This document shows, one piece after another, positions 10,109-18,120 of a stretch of 64,000 nucleotides of DNA (its first letter is position 1; every line of letters begins with the position of its first letter). The DNA is from CAYZWU01 sp964482235 (GTDB lineage Bacteria > Planctomycetota > B15-G4 > CAYZWU01), in contig CAYZWU010000029.1 of NCBI GenBank assembly GCA_964482235.1, forward strand, positions 1-64,000, written 5' to 3'. A program made the translations under genes and the position numbers. A model generated the notes under the pieces. That model worked only from the letters and a program-made list of their open reading frames with translations, was not told where the DNA came from and made no database searches.

Positions 10109-11626
10109 ATGCGAGTGAATCGACTCAACTTCGAGACACGATCCATCCCAACCGGGATCGCGCTGCTATTGTGTCTTTCGGCCCTGCTCGCCGTCCTTTC
10201 CATCGACTCCCGGGCGATGGCGGGCGACGGGGCTGTCGGGAGCCTCGTGACGGAACCGCCCGCCGAGCTCGTCGAGAAGCTCGGCCTCGATCCCTTTTAC
10301 AGGAAGCACGCGAGCGCCGGCGGGTTGCCCGTGCTCTCCTCGGAGAAGGTGTCGGATTTCGCCCTGATCGAGGCGGTTTATCTCATCAACGCCATGCTGG
10401 ATGGCCGGGACGATATCCGGAAGGCGCTCATCGACAACAGGACGCGGTTCGTGGTCATGGCCGCGAGCGAGCTCACCACCATGGTGCCGGAGCACAGCAA
10501 GCTGGAGCCGGGCAGGTTCTGGGACCGCCGTGCCCGCGGGCTGGGCGCCACGCCCCACTGTCCCGTGGTGAGCTGCGGCGAGGAGAACCTCCTCTGCTAT
10601 CCCGGCGACCACTACTGGCAGGAGAACATCCTCATCCACGAATTCGCCCACACCATCCACCACATGGGGCTCAACTCGATCGGCCCAGAGTTCGACAAGA
10701 GCCTGAAGAGGCTCCATCTCAGCGCCAGGAAGAAGGGGCTCTGGAAGGGGACGTACGCCATCACCAACAGGGCCGAGTACTGGGCCGAGGGTGTCCAGTC
10801 GTGGTTCGGGACGAACCGGCAGAACGACCATGATCACAACCATGTCGACACCCGCGAGGAGCTGAAGAGGTACGATCCCGACCTGGCCGCCCTGATCGCG
10901 ACCGTGTTCGGCGACGGGGAATGGCGCTACACGCGGCCGTCGGAGCGGAAGGTGCAGGCTCACCTGAAAGGCTATGATCCCGGGAAGGCGCCGACCTTCG
11001 CCTGGCCGCCCGAGCTGCTGGAATGGTACAGGAAATACCAGGAGCAGCAGAAGAAGAAGGACCCGGACCTGGAGAAGCTGGTCGGCTGGATGACGGGATC
11101 GTTCAGCAGCGAGAAGCAGGCCGGGGAGGATCCGGAGTTCTTCGACATCCGTCTCGAGATGGCGCTGATCTGGCCGGAGCGCGACGACGGGTTCTGGCTC
11201 TACGTGGAGCAGGCCGTGGCAACCAACCTCGACAAGCCGTACCGGCAGCGCGTCTACCGCGTCACGCGGATCGACGGGGAGACCTTCGAGAGCGCCGTGT
11301 TCGAGCTGCCCGATCCGTTGCAGTATGCCGGCGAATGGAAGAAGTCGTATCCCCTCGACGGGCTCACGCCCGACGGCCTCGTCAAGAGGGAGGGGGCCTC
11401 CATCTTCCTGAAGAAGAGCGCTCCCGGGAAGTTCGAGGGCAGCACCGATGGAAAGAAGTGCAAGAGTTCCTTCCGCGGCGCCGCCTACGCCACGTCCGAG
11501 GTCGTGATCACAGCGGAATCGATCTACAGCTGGGATCGCGGCTACAGCCGCGACGACGAGCAGGTATGGGGAGCCGTGAAAGGGGGATACCTGTTCCGCA
11601 GGAAAGGGACGACTCGGCAGGAATGA
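10109..11626 (+). CDS. Secreted HExxH protein fused to a CpeT/CpcT-like domain
   Basis: This 505-residue protein has a signal peptide (hydrophobic stretch about 14-33, cleavage near SRAMA). The first part holds a zinc-peptidase-like motif HEFAH near residue 175 and a downstream acidic site in EYWAEG, the pattern of a gluzincin. From about residue 320 it matches the CpeT/CpcT fold (LVGWMTGSFSSEKQA, FFDIRLEMALIWPER, WLYVEQA, KPYRQRVYRV). That family attaches bilins to phycobiliproteins in cyanobacteria, but it also occurs widely in organisms without bilins, so chromophore work is not implied. ATG at 10109 is preferred to TTG at 10097 because GGAG lies six bases ahead. The stop overlaps the next ATG as ATGA. 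Confidence 0.72.
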   Translation: MRVNRLNFETRSIPTGIALLLCLSALLAVLSIDSRAMAGDGAVGSLVTEPPAELVEKLGLDPFYRKHASAGGLPVLSSEKVSDFALIEAVYLINAMLDGRDDIRKALIDNRTRFVVMAASELTTMVPEHSKLEPGRFWDRRARGLGATPHCPVVSCGEENLLCYPGDHYWQENILIHEFAHTIHHMGLNSIGPEFDKSLKRLHLSARKKGLWKGTYAITNRAEYWAEGVQSWFGTNRQNDHDHNHVDTREELKRYDPDLAALIATVFGDGEWRYTRPSERKVQAHLKGYDPGKAPTFAWPPELLEWYRKYQEQQKKKDPDLEKLVGWMTGSFSSEKQAGEDPEFFDIRLEMALIWPERDDGFWLYVEQAVATNLDKPYRQRVYRVTRIDGETFESAVFELPDPLQYAGEWKKSYPLDGLTPDGLVKREGASIFLKKSAPGKFEGSTDGKKCKSSFRGAAYATSEVVITAESIYSWDRGYSRDDEQVWGAVKGGYLFRRKGTTRQE

Positions 11627-12501
11627 TTGATTTCATGAAACGAATTGCCGCCATGCCACGCTTTTCCCGCGGGAGGGTCGGCCTCAGGATCACGGGAAAC
11701 TCCAGGCTCTTCTTCCGGTTTCTCCACTGGCGGTACCGGACGGGTGTGACGAGGCGCCTGGGTCCCTTCTTCAGCCAGAATCACGACCTCGTGCAGATGG
11801 ACATCACCTACGACTGCAACCTGAAGTGCCGATCCTGCGGCCGGCAGTGCGATCAGGCCCCGTCGACGGAACGCATCTCCCTTCAGCAGATCGACAGGTT
11901 TCTCGAGCAGAGCAGGGAGCGGAACAGGCAGTACATCGGATTCCGGGTGATGGGCGGGGAGCCCACGCTGCATCCCGATCTGATCGAGATCCTGGAACGG
12001 CTGCTGGAGTACAGGAAGGTCTCGCCGGGGACGGCCGTCCGCCTCGAGACGAACGGTTTCGGGGAGGAGACGAAGAAGGTGCTGAGCCGTCTTCCCGAGG
12101 GGGTCCTGGTTCTCGACACGGGCAAGAAGTCGAGAAAGCAGGGACAGTTCAGGAGGATCAACCTGGCACCCGTCGACCTGGACGAGTGCCGCCCCTATTC
12201 CTTTCTGAACGCCTGCCGCAACAAGCACTACTGCGGCTTCGGATTCACCCCCTACGGTTTCTATCCCTGCGGCACGGCGGGTGCGATCGACAGGGTCTTC
12301 GGTTTCGACGTGGGGCGAAAGGAGCTGCCCGATCACTGCGACGAGATGATCGAGGCGACGGAGAAGCTGTGCGCCTACTGCGGCTTCTTCTGGGAGAAGC
12401 TGGGTTTGAAGGTGAGCACGCCCGAGACCGTCTCGAGCAGCTGGCACGATGCCCTAGAGCGCTACAGGGAGAAACGGCCTCCGCTTTCCCTGTACCGGTG
12501 A
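11623..12501 (+). CDS. Radical SAM protein with extra C-terminal cysteines
   Basis: This 292-residue protein carries the radical SAM cluster motif CNLKCRSC (CxxxCxxC, about residues 65-72) followed by MGGEP, the usual glycine-rich SAM-binding strand. The C-terminal third has further cysteines (CRNKHYCGFG, YPCG, DHC, LCAYCGF) that could bind one auxiliary iron-sulfur cluster, as in SPASM/twitch proteins. It is too short and has too few cysteines for a standard anaerobic sulfatase-maturing enzyme, although two sulfatase-family genes lie downstream. It begins inside the stop of the preceding gene (ATGA), so the two are probably translationally coupled. The substrate is unknown. Confidence 0.82.
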   Translation: MIDFMKRIAAMPRFSRGRVGLRITGNSRLFFRFLHWRYRTGVTRRLGPFFSQNHDLVQMDITYDCNLKCRSCGRQCDQAPSTERISLQQIDRFLEQSRERNRQYIGFRVMGGEPTLHPDLIEILERLLEYRKVSPGTAVRLETNGFGEETKKVLSRLPEGVLVLDTGKKSRKQGQFRRINLAPVDLDECRPYSFLNACRNKHYCGFGFTPYGFYPCGTAGAIDRVFGFDVGRKELPDHCDEMIEATEKLCAYCGFFWEKLGLKVSTPETVSSSWHDALERYREKRPPLSLYR

Positions 12502-12558
12502 TTCGCGAAGAGATGCCTGGGGATCGGCTATCTCATCACCCGAGAAAACGGAGGATCG

Positions 12559-13440
12559 ATGGACAGCGCCCTGCTGCGGATCGGAACGTGCAGCTGGAAG
12601 TACGACTCCTGGATCGGCCTGGTCTACTCGCCGGAGGCGAAGAAGAACTACCTCGAGGAGTACGCCCAACGCTACTCGACGGTGGAGGTCGACCAGTGGT
12701 TCTGGTCGCTCTTTCCCGGCAGCGCTCCCGTTCTTCCCAGGGACCGCGTGGTGGACGGGTACGCCGCGTCGGTGCCCGACGATTTCACCTTCTCCGTCAA
12801 GGTGCCGAACAGCGTCACGCTGACCCACCACTACAAGGGGAAGACGGGCGGAGTTCTCGTGGAGAATCCGCATTTCCTCTCGCTCCCGCTCTTCGAGAAG
12901 TTCCTCGAGAAGCTGGCTCCCCTTCACGGCAGGCTCGGGCCGGTCATGTTCCAGTTCGAGTACCTGAACAGGATGAAGATGTCGGGGCTGAAGGAGTTCT
13001 GCGACAGGTTCGGGGCGTTCGTCGCGTCGTGCCCGCCGGGCTTCACCTACGCCGTCGAGACGCGGAATCCGAACTTCCTGAACAAGAGTTATTTCGAGTT
13101 CCTCTCCTCCCTCGGGCTCGGCCACGTCTTCCTGCAGGGCTACTACATGCCGCCCGTGATCGAGATCTTCGATCGTTTTCGCTCCCTGGTCGAGAAGACG
13201 ACGGTGATCAGGTTGCACGGCCCGGACAGAAAGGAGATCGAGGCGAAAACGAAGAAGCGATGGGACGAGATCGTCGATCCCCGCGACGAGGAGATCGGCG
13301 ACGTGGCTGGCATGGTCCGGTATTTCATGGGCAGGCAGGTGCCGGTCTACGTGAACGTGAACAACCACTACGAGGGATCGGCGCCGAAGACGATCGACAG
13401 GCTCATCGAGAAGATCGGTTCGGTTCCGCCGTCGCAATGA
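12559..13440 (+). CDS. DUF72 (YecE-like) TIM-barrel protein
   Basis: The 293-residue protein is a DUF72 member: RIGTCSWKYDSW at the N-terminus, YSTVEVDQWFWSLF, FTFSVKVPN, GPVMFQFEYL and the C-terminal YVYVNVNNHYEGSAPKTI are all family landmarks. The family folds as a TIM barrel and has no agreed reaction. GGAGG lies five bases before the ATG. It is 57 bases behind the radical SAM gene and 80 bases ahead of the sulfatase on the same strand; the family is often found beside metal or cofactor enzymes, but no role can be fixed here. Confidence 0.88.
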   Translation: MDSALLRIGTCSWKYDSWIGLVYSPEAKKNYLEEYAQRYSTVEVDQWFWSLFPGSAPVLPRDRVVDGYAASVPDDFTFSVKVPNSVTLTHHYKGKTGGVLVENPHFLSLPLFEKFLEKLAPLHGRLGPVMFQFEYLNRMKMSGLKEFCDRFGAFVASCPPGFTYAVETRNPNFLNKSYFEFLSSLGLGHVFLQGYYMPPVIEIFDRFRSLVEKTTVIRLHGPDRKEIEAKTKKRWDEIVDPRDEEIGDVAGMVRYFMGRQVPVYVNVNNHYEGSAPKTIDRLIEKIGSVPPSQ

Positions 13441-13520
13441 TCTCCTTTTTGATAGAATGAAGCCTGCCGGTTATCGCTTCCCGCGAGCAGATTCGAGTTA
13501 TCCGTGCCAGAGGAGTCAAC

Positions 13521-15020
13521 ATGGATCGACGCGATTTCCTGACAACCCTGATGGGCGGCGCCTGCGCCGTTCTCGCTTCCCGGCGGCTTCCGGCGATTCA
13601 GGAAAAGAAGAAGCCCAACGTGATCGTCATCCTCGTCGATGACATGGGGTTTTCCGATCTGGGCTGCTACGGCGGCGAGATCGAGACGCCGAACCTCGAC
13701 AGGCTCGCCGCCGGCGGGATGCGGTTCACCCAGTTCTACAACACGGCCAAGTGCACGCCCACGCGCGCCTCCCTGCTGACGGGGTGCTATCATCGCGAGG
13801 TGGGGGAGAGCAAGCTGCAGAACTGCATCACCCTTCCCGAGGCCCTGAAAACGGCAGGGTACACGACCCTGATGACCGGCAAGTGGCATCTCGATTCGAC
13901 GCCGGTCAAGCGCGGCTTCGACCGCTACTTCGGACACCTCAGCGGGGCGACCAACTACTTTCTCGGCGACGAGACGTTCCTGCTCGATGAGGAGAAGTTC
14001 GAGGTCCCCGGCGAGGGCTTCTACACGACCGACGCGTTCACCGATTATGCCATGGAGTTCATCGAGGAGGCTGTGCCGAAGAAAAAGCCGTTCTTCCTCT
14101 ACCTCTCCTACAATGCGCCGCACTACCCGCTGCAGGCCCTGCCCGAGGATATCGAGAAGTATCGCGGGAAGTACATGAAGGGGTGGGATCTTCTCAGAGA
14201 GGAGCGGTACAAGCGGCAGCTCGACATGGGGCTCATCAAGCCCGAGTGGCGGCTCGTACCGAGGGACAAGGGCGTCCGGGCGTGGGATAGACTGCCGGAG
14301 AAGATGAAGGCGACGGAAGACCTCACCATGGCGGTCTATGCCGCCATGGTCGACAGGATCGACCAGAACATCGGTCGGCTCACGGCCAAGCTGTCCCGGC
14401 TCGGTGTTGCAGACGATACGCTCCTGCTTTTCCTGAGCGACAACGGCGGCTGTCCCTTCGAGCGGACGAAGACCCGCAAGATCCCGCCCGGGCCGGCGGA
14501 CTCCTACTGGACCTACAGCAGGGGGTGGGCGCAGCTGAGCAACACCCCGTTCCGGCTCTACAAGCAGAACCAGCACGAGGGCGGCATCGCCACGCCGCTC
14601 ATCGCGCACTGGCCCGGCCGGATCGAGGGCGGGGGACAAACCGACCAGCCCGGCCACACCGTGGACATCATGGCCACCCTGCTCGATCTGGCGGGGGCGT
14701 CGTACCCGGAGACGGTGAAGGGTCAGGAAATCCGTCCCCTGCGCGGTAGAAGCCTCTGCCCGGTCTTCCGCGGCGAGGAGCGTGAGCCGCACCCGGAGAT
14801 CTACTTCGAGTTCAAGAAGTTCAAGGCCCTGCGCGCGGGTAGGTGGAAGATCTCCTGGCAGCATGGACCGTGGGAGCTCTACGACATGGACGCCGACCGG
14901 ACGGAGATGAACAACCTGGCGGAGGAGATGCCGGATAAGGTCAAGGAGTTGGCCAGGCGCTACGAGGCGTGGCGCCTGGAGCTCGGCGGGACGAGCGCGG
15001 GTCCCGGCAGGAAGAAGTGA
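13521..15020 (+). CDS. Arylsulfatase-type sulfatase with CTPTR active site
   Basis: This 499-residue enzyme has a twin-arginine-like N-terminus (MDRRDFLTTLMGG) and then the sulfatase fold: VILVDDMGFSDLGCYGG with two metal-binding Asp at residues 40-41, and the signature CTPTRASLLTG with Cys78 as the residue normally oxidised to formylglycine. LFLSDNGG and TGKWHL are further family motifs. It should hydrolyse sulfate esters outside the cytoplasm, probably on polysaccharides. The CxPxR form can be matured by FGE or by an anaerobic enzyme, and neither is clearly present nearby. GAGGAG precedes the ATG. It is 17 bases ahead of a second sulfatase-fold gene. Confidence 0.93.
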   Translation: MDRRDFLTTLMGGACAVLASRRLPAIQEKKKPNVIVILVDDMGFSDLGCYGGEIETPNLDRLAAGGMRFTQFYNTAKCTPTRASLLTGCYHREVGESKLQNCITLPEALKTAGYTTLMTGKWHLDSTPVKRGFDRYFGHLSGATNYFLGDETFLLDEEKFEVPGEGFYTTDAFTDYAMEFIEEAVPKKKPFFLYLSYNAPHYPLQALPEDIEKYRGKYMKGWDLLREERYKRQLDMGLIKPEWRLVPRDKGVRAWDRLPEKMKATEDLTMAVYAAMVDRIDQNIGRLTAKLSRLGVADDTLLLFLSDNGGCPFERTKTRKIPPGPADSYWTYSRGWAQLSNTPFRLYKQNQHEGGIATPLIAHWPGRIEGGGQTDQPGHTVDIMATLLDLAGASYPETVKGQEIRPLRGRSLCPVFRGEEREPHPEIYFEFKKFKALRAGRWKISWQHGPWELYDMDADRTEMNNLAEEMPDKVKELARRYEAWRLELGGTSAGPGRKK

Positions 15021-15037
15021 CCCTTCCGGAGGGATGG

Positions 15038-16474
15038 ATGAAGATCTGGATCGCGGCAGCCGTCCTCGCACTCGGCCTTGCCGGCGGCTGCTCGGACGAT
15101 GAGCCGCGGCGGACCAACGTGATCCTCGTCGTGGTGGACACGCTGCGAGCCGACCACGCCGGCTGCTACGGCTATCACCGCAACACCACGCCGAACCTCG
15201 ACAGCCTGGCTCGCGAGGGCGTTCTCTTCGAGGAGGCCGTGTCCCAGGCCGCCTTCACCCTGCCGGCCATGGCCTCGCTCTTCACGGGGCTCGATCCGAT
15301 GCAGCACGGCGTGCGGAAGCATCCCGACGAGCAGGGGCGCGTCGACTCCCTGGCACCGGGACTGCCCACCCTGGCCTCGGTCCTGAAGCGCAGCGGCTAC
15401 ACCACCGCCGCCGTGGTCTCCAACTCTCTCTTCCAGAAGAGGTTCCGGACAGGATTCAGCGCGGACTTCGACTTCTATGACGTGGGGAAGAAGCGGCGCG
15501 ACGCCGGCCCCACCACCGATGCGGCGATCGACTGGCTGGAAAGGAAGCGCGAGAAGGGGAAGCCGTTCTTCCTCTGGTTGCATTACATCGATCCCCACTG
15601 GCCGTACGAGGCGCCCGGGGAGTTCGAGAGGCCCTTTCGCCATGACGACGGAGGCGCCTTTCGCGCGCTGGTCGACGACTTCCACGCCGGCCGCGTCAAG
15701 CGCGACCGGATCTACTTCGACTGCCCGCTCGACGCCGACGGCATCGAGGCCGGCAGGGCCGAGTACGACAACGAGGTCGCCTACGCCGATGCGCAGCTCG
15801 GCCGTCTTCTCGACCGGCTGCGGAAGAGCGGTCTCGACAGGAACACGATCGTGGCCGTTGTGTCCGATCACGGCGAGGCGCTCGGCGAGCACGGCCTGAC
15901 CTTCGCCCACTCGTTCTTTCTCTACGACGAGATCCAGAAGGTCGTCTTCGTCCTCCGGCCCCCCGGAGGGATGAAGGCGGCGAGGGTGAGCCGCCAGGTG
16001 AGGCTCCTCGACGTGATGCCCACCCTTTTCGGGATGCTCGGCATCGATCCGCCCGGCCCGATCGAGGGGAGAAACCTCGAACCTCTCTGGACGGGCGGCG
16101 GCGAGGCTTTTCCGGACCTGCCCGCCTTTGCGGAGAGCGAGCCGCGCTATCCCGGCCAGGACGGCTACAGGTATCCGCTGCGCAAGCGGATCCACCTGGA
16201 GGGAAACGCGGGCAAGTGGAAGATGGTGCGGTACAAGGGATACAAGATGATCTGGATCCCCGGGGAAGGGTGGGAGCTCTTCGACGTGAGACAGGACGGA
16301 AGAGAGCAGCTCGATCTCTCGTCCAATCCTCCTTCCGAGGCGGCTCCCCTGGCGCGGTTGATGGAACAGTACCTCGACGAGCCGCCGGGCGCTGCGCCGG
16401 CAAGCTCGGGCCCTGAGCTCGACAGGCGAACCCGGCAGGAGCTGCGGGAGATCCTCCGCTCGCTGGGGTATTGA
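15038..16474 (+). CDS. Sulfatase-fold lipoprotein hydrolase with Thr nucleophile
   Basis: The 478-residue protein has a lipoprotein-type signal (Cys near residue 18 after LAGG) and the alkaline phosphatase/sulfatase superfamily fold (VILVVVDTLRADHAGCYGY; HYIDPHWPY; VVSDHGEALGEHG). At the position of the sulfatase Cys it has Thr74 in FTLPAMASLFTG. Family members with Thr there act on phosphodiesters or phosphoglycerol rather than sulfates, so it is not expected to need formylglycine. GGAGGG lies just upstream of the ATG at 15038. It follows the classical sulfatase by 17 bases, so both are probably made together and exported. Confidence 0.85.
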   Translation: MKIWIAAAVLALGLAGGCSDDEPRRTNVILVVVDTLRADHAGCYGYHRNTTPNLDSLAREGVLFEEAVSQAAFTLPAMASLFTGLDPMQHGVRKHPDEQGRVDSLAPGLPTLASVLKRSGYTTAAVVSNSLFQKRFRTGFSADFDFYDVGKKRRDAGPTTDAAIDWLERKREKGKPFFLWLHYIDPHWPYEAPGEFERPFRHDDGGAFRALVDDFHAGRVKRDRIYFDCPLDADGIEAGRAEYDNEVAYADAQLGRLLDRLRKSGLDRNTIVAVVSDHGEALGEHGLTFAHSFFLYDEIQKVVFVLRPPGGMKAARVSRQVRLLDVMPTLFGMLGIDPPGPIEGRNLEPLWTGGGEAFPDLPAFAESEPRYPGQDGYRYPLRKRIHLEGNAGKWKMVRYKGYKMIWIPGEGWELFDVRQDGREQLDLSSNPPSEAAPLARLMEQYLDEPPGAAPASSGPELDRRTRQELREILRSLGY

Positions 16475-16636
16475 CAGCAGGACGCGAGGCTTCTCGAAAG
16501 CGCCAGATCGGACAGCTACGGCGTGGGCGGAATCACGATATACGTGGTTCCGCAGGCTGCCGGCCGGACCGTGCTGTTCCAGGCTGTGACACTCGATGAT
16601 GGACGCCTCAGCAACCTCGTGGAACACGAATTCTAG
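16475..16636 (+). pseudogene. Fragment of a secreted-protein C-terminal domain
   Basis: This stretch is open for 53 codons after the preceding TGA, in the same frame, and has no start codon of its own with a ribosome site. The last 45 residues (SDSYGVGGITIYVVP, VLFQAVTLDDGRLSN) resemble the C-terminus of the exported protein at 18121-19263 (TDQYGAVTWNLNVP, VWFQVLQYENATN). The spacing of the conserved Tyr-Gly, Val-Pro and Phe-Gln-Val positions is similar. It therefore looks like the leftover 3' end of a deleted gene of that family. Readthrough of the upstream TGA would fuse it to the hydrolase, but nothing else supports that. Confidence 0.45.
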
Positions 16637-16955
16637 TAAGCCATTTGTTCCCAATATGTTCCGGGGTCATATTGCCAGACGCTCGACCCCGGAGCATCCC
16701 TTCTCGAAAAAGGTTGCCGCTGCGGGGCTCTCCCCGCAGGCGGCAGCCTTTATTTCCAGGAATTCCAGACACCCTCGCTTTCTCGACGTCGAACACGACT
16801 TCTCTGCCCGGCCGGTGCCGAATAGGTAATGCTACTTCATTTTGGTCGTTTTCATGCTATAGGTATGGGTATTATCCGCACCCCTGTACGAGAGCATTCA
16901 ACGCCCTGCCCTCCGGCAGGCCCCTTTTCAGGAAGAACATACAAGGAGTGAATCG
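16637..16955. other. Intergenic region with two hairpins
   Basis: These 319 bases hold no convincing gene. A 9-bp inverted repeat (16660-16668 with 16685-16693) is followed by the long terminator hairpin at 16712-16748. The right-hand third, upstream of the CxxC-protein gene, is AT-rich and should carry its promoter; TATTAT at 16871-16876 is a possible -10 but its -35 is poor. Confidence 0.4.
16712..16755 (+). terminator. Strong bidirectional-type terminator hairpin
   Basis: Arms 16712-16727 and 16732-16748 form a 16-bp GC-rich stem with one G-U pair and one bulged G, closed by a four-base CTCT loop. TTTATTT follows on the plus strand and a run of five A precedes, so it may work on both strands. 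It separates the sulfatase operon and the gene fragment from the CxxC-protein gene. Confidence 0.75.
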
Positions 16956-17990
16956 ATGGATATCAAGAAACTGAAACTGCTGCCCGCCCTGTTCCTTTGC
17001 CTGGCCGCCCTTCTGTGCGCCGCGCCGGCCAAGGCCCAGGACGATCCCTCGGCAATGATGGCGGACTGCGCGATCTGCAGCCGGCTTGCCGATGAGATGG
17101 ACCTGATCATGCAGTGCGACTACCATGTCTGCGACAGCAAGGACGGCGTCCTCTTCCAGATCAATCTCAAGAACCCGACGATGATGAAGCGCTTCCGTGA
17201 CTTCGAGAACCGCGACCTGGAACTTTCCAAGAAATTCAAGGCCGCGAGCGCCGAGGTCTGCAAGGCCAAGCTCTGCCCGCCCTGCGCCGAGTACATGGGC
17301 TTCGTGCGCGACGGCTTGAAGGAGGAGAGAGTCGTGACGCCCACCGGGACGATCCACCTTTGCCGGACGGCTGATGCGAAGCTCCTGGCCAGGGTGCACG
17401 ACTGGTCGGCCAGGATGCGCGAGATGATGGCAGGCTTCGATATGCCGGGAGAGGAAACCGCGGTTGCGGCCGATGCCTGCTGCGGCACGTGCTCCGGCGA
17501 TGCCGAGAAGGAATCGTGCTGCGGCTCGTGCGGCGGTGCGGAATCAAAAGAATCGTCCTCCGGCAAGGCGGCCGATCCCTTCGCCGAGATCCCCGAGTTC
17601 GTGCTCGAGCAGATGAAGAAGTGTCATCTCTGCGAGGTCTTCATCGCGAATCCCGACATGATGACTGCGGCGAAGTCGGAGATCGTGTTCCTCGATCACG
17701 GCATCGTCATCACCAGCACGGTCAAGGATCCGAAGAACCTCGGCCGCTACCAGAAAATCGAGACGGATCTTCACGCCAGGATCAGCAAGCTGATGGAAAT
17801 CTCCCAGGAAGAGGCGAAGAAGAAGATATGCACCTTCTGCGGTCAGTTCTGCGACCTTTCTCACGCCGGGGCCCTGATGGACTGGAGCTTGACTCCCAAG
17901 GGATCGATCTCCGTCTTCTATTCCCACGACCCGGCAGTGGTGGCAAGGATCACCGGCCTTGGCAAGATGATGGAAGCCTTCAACAAGTAG
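16956..17990 (+). CDS. Secreted protein with duplicated CxxC domain
   Basis: The 344-residue protein has a clear signal peptide ending near APAKAQ (about residue 28). Two copies of one domain follow: copy A (about 37-160) and copy B (about 223-343). Each opens with a CxxC (CAIC, CHLC), has a second CxxC (CPPC; CTFCGQFC) about 65-70 residues later, then a TPTGTI or TPKGSI strand and a helix with A..LLARV or AVVARI. The linker has three cysteine groups (CCGTC, CCGSC). Paired cysteines in an exported protein suggest metal binding or disulfide chemistry, but I do not recognise the family. It is monocistronic, flanked by strong terminators on both sides. Confidence 0.8.
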   Translation: MDIKKLKLLPALFLCLAALLCAAPAKAQDDPSAMMADCAICSRLADEMDLIMQCDYHVCDSKDGVLFQINLKNPTMMKRFRDFENRDLELSKKFKAASAEVCKAKLCPPCAEYMGFVRDGLKEERVVTPTGTIHLCRTADAKLLARVHDWSARMREMMAGFDMPGEETAVAADACCGTCSGDAEKESCCGSCGGAESKESSSGKAADPFAEIPEFVLEQMKKCHLCEVFIANPDMMTAAKSEIVFLDHGIVITSTVKDPKNLGRYQKIETDLHARISKLMEISQEEAKKKICTFCGQFCDLSHAGALMDWSLTPKGSISVFYSHDPAVVARITGLGKMMEAFNK

Positions 17991-17999
17991 AGTCCCTCC

Positions 18000-18064
18000 A
18001 AAAAAAGAGCCGGGCCGCCGTCGATAACTCCTCTCTGTGTCCCGACGACAGCCCGGCCTTTGTT
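18000..18064 (+). terminator. Bidirectional rho-independent terminator
   Basis: Outer arms GCCGGGC (18009-18015) and GCCCGGC (18051-18057) enclose a second 5-bp stem (18019-18023 with 18043-18047). CTTTGTTT follows on the plus strand, and seven A before the stem give a T-run on the minus strand. It lies between the convergent genes ending at 17990 and 18121 and can end both transcripts. Confidence 0.8.
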
Positions 18065-18120
18065 TCAACTGGATATTCAGGGGATCGCCCTCAGCTCGAT
18101 GGGAGCTGACGGCCGATCCC

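Noticed and set aside
11623..12501. Radical SAM gene as anaerobic sulfatase-maturing enzyme
   Set aside because: It is about 100 residues too short and lacks the full set of auxiliary-cluster cysteines.
11826..13460. 544-codon plus-strand frame across the radical SAM and DUF72 genes
   Set aside because: It is out of register with both and has no motif; both real genes have ribosome sites.
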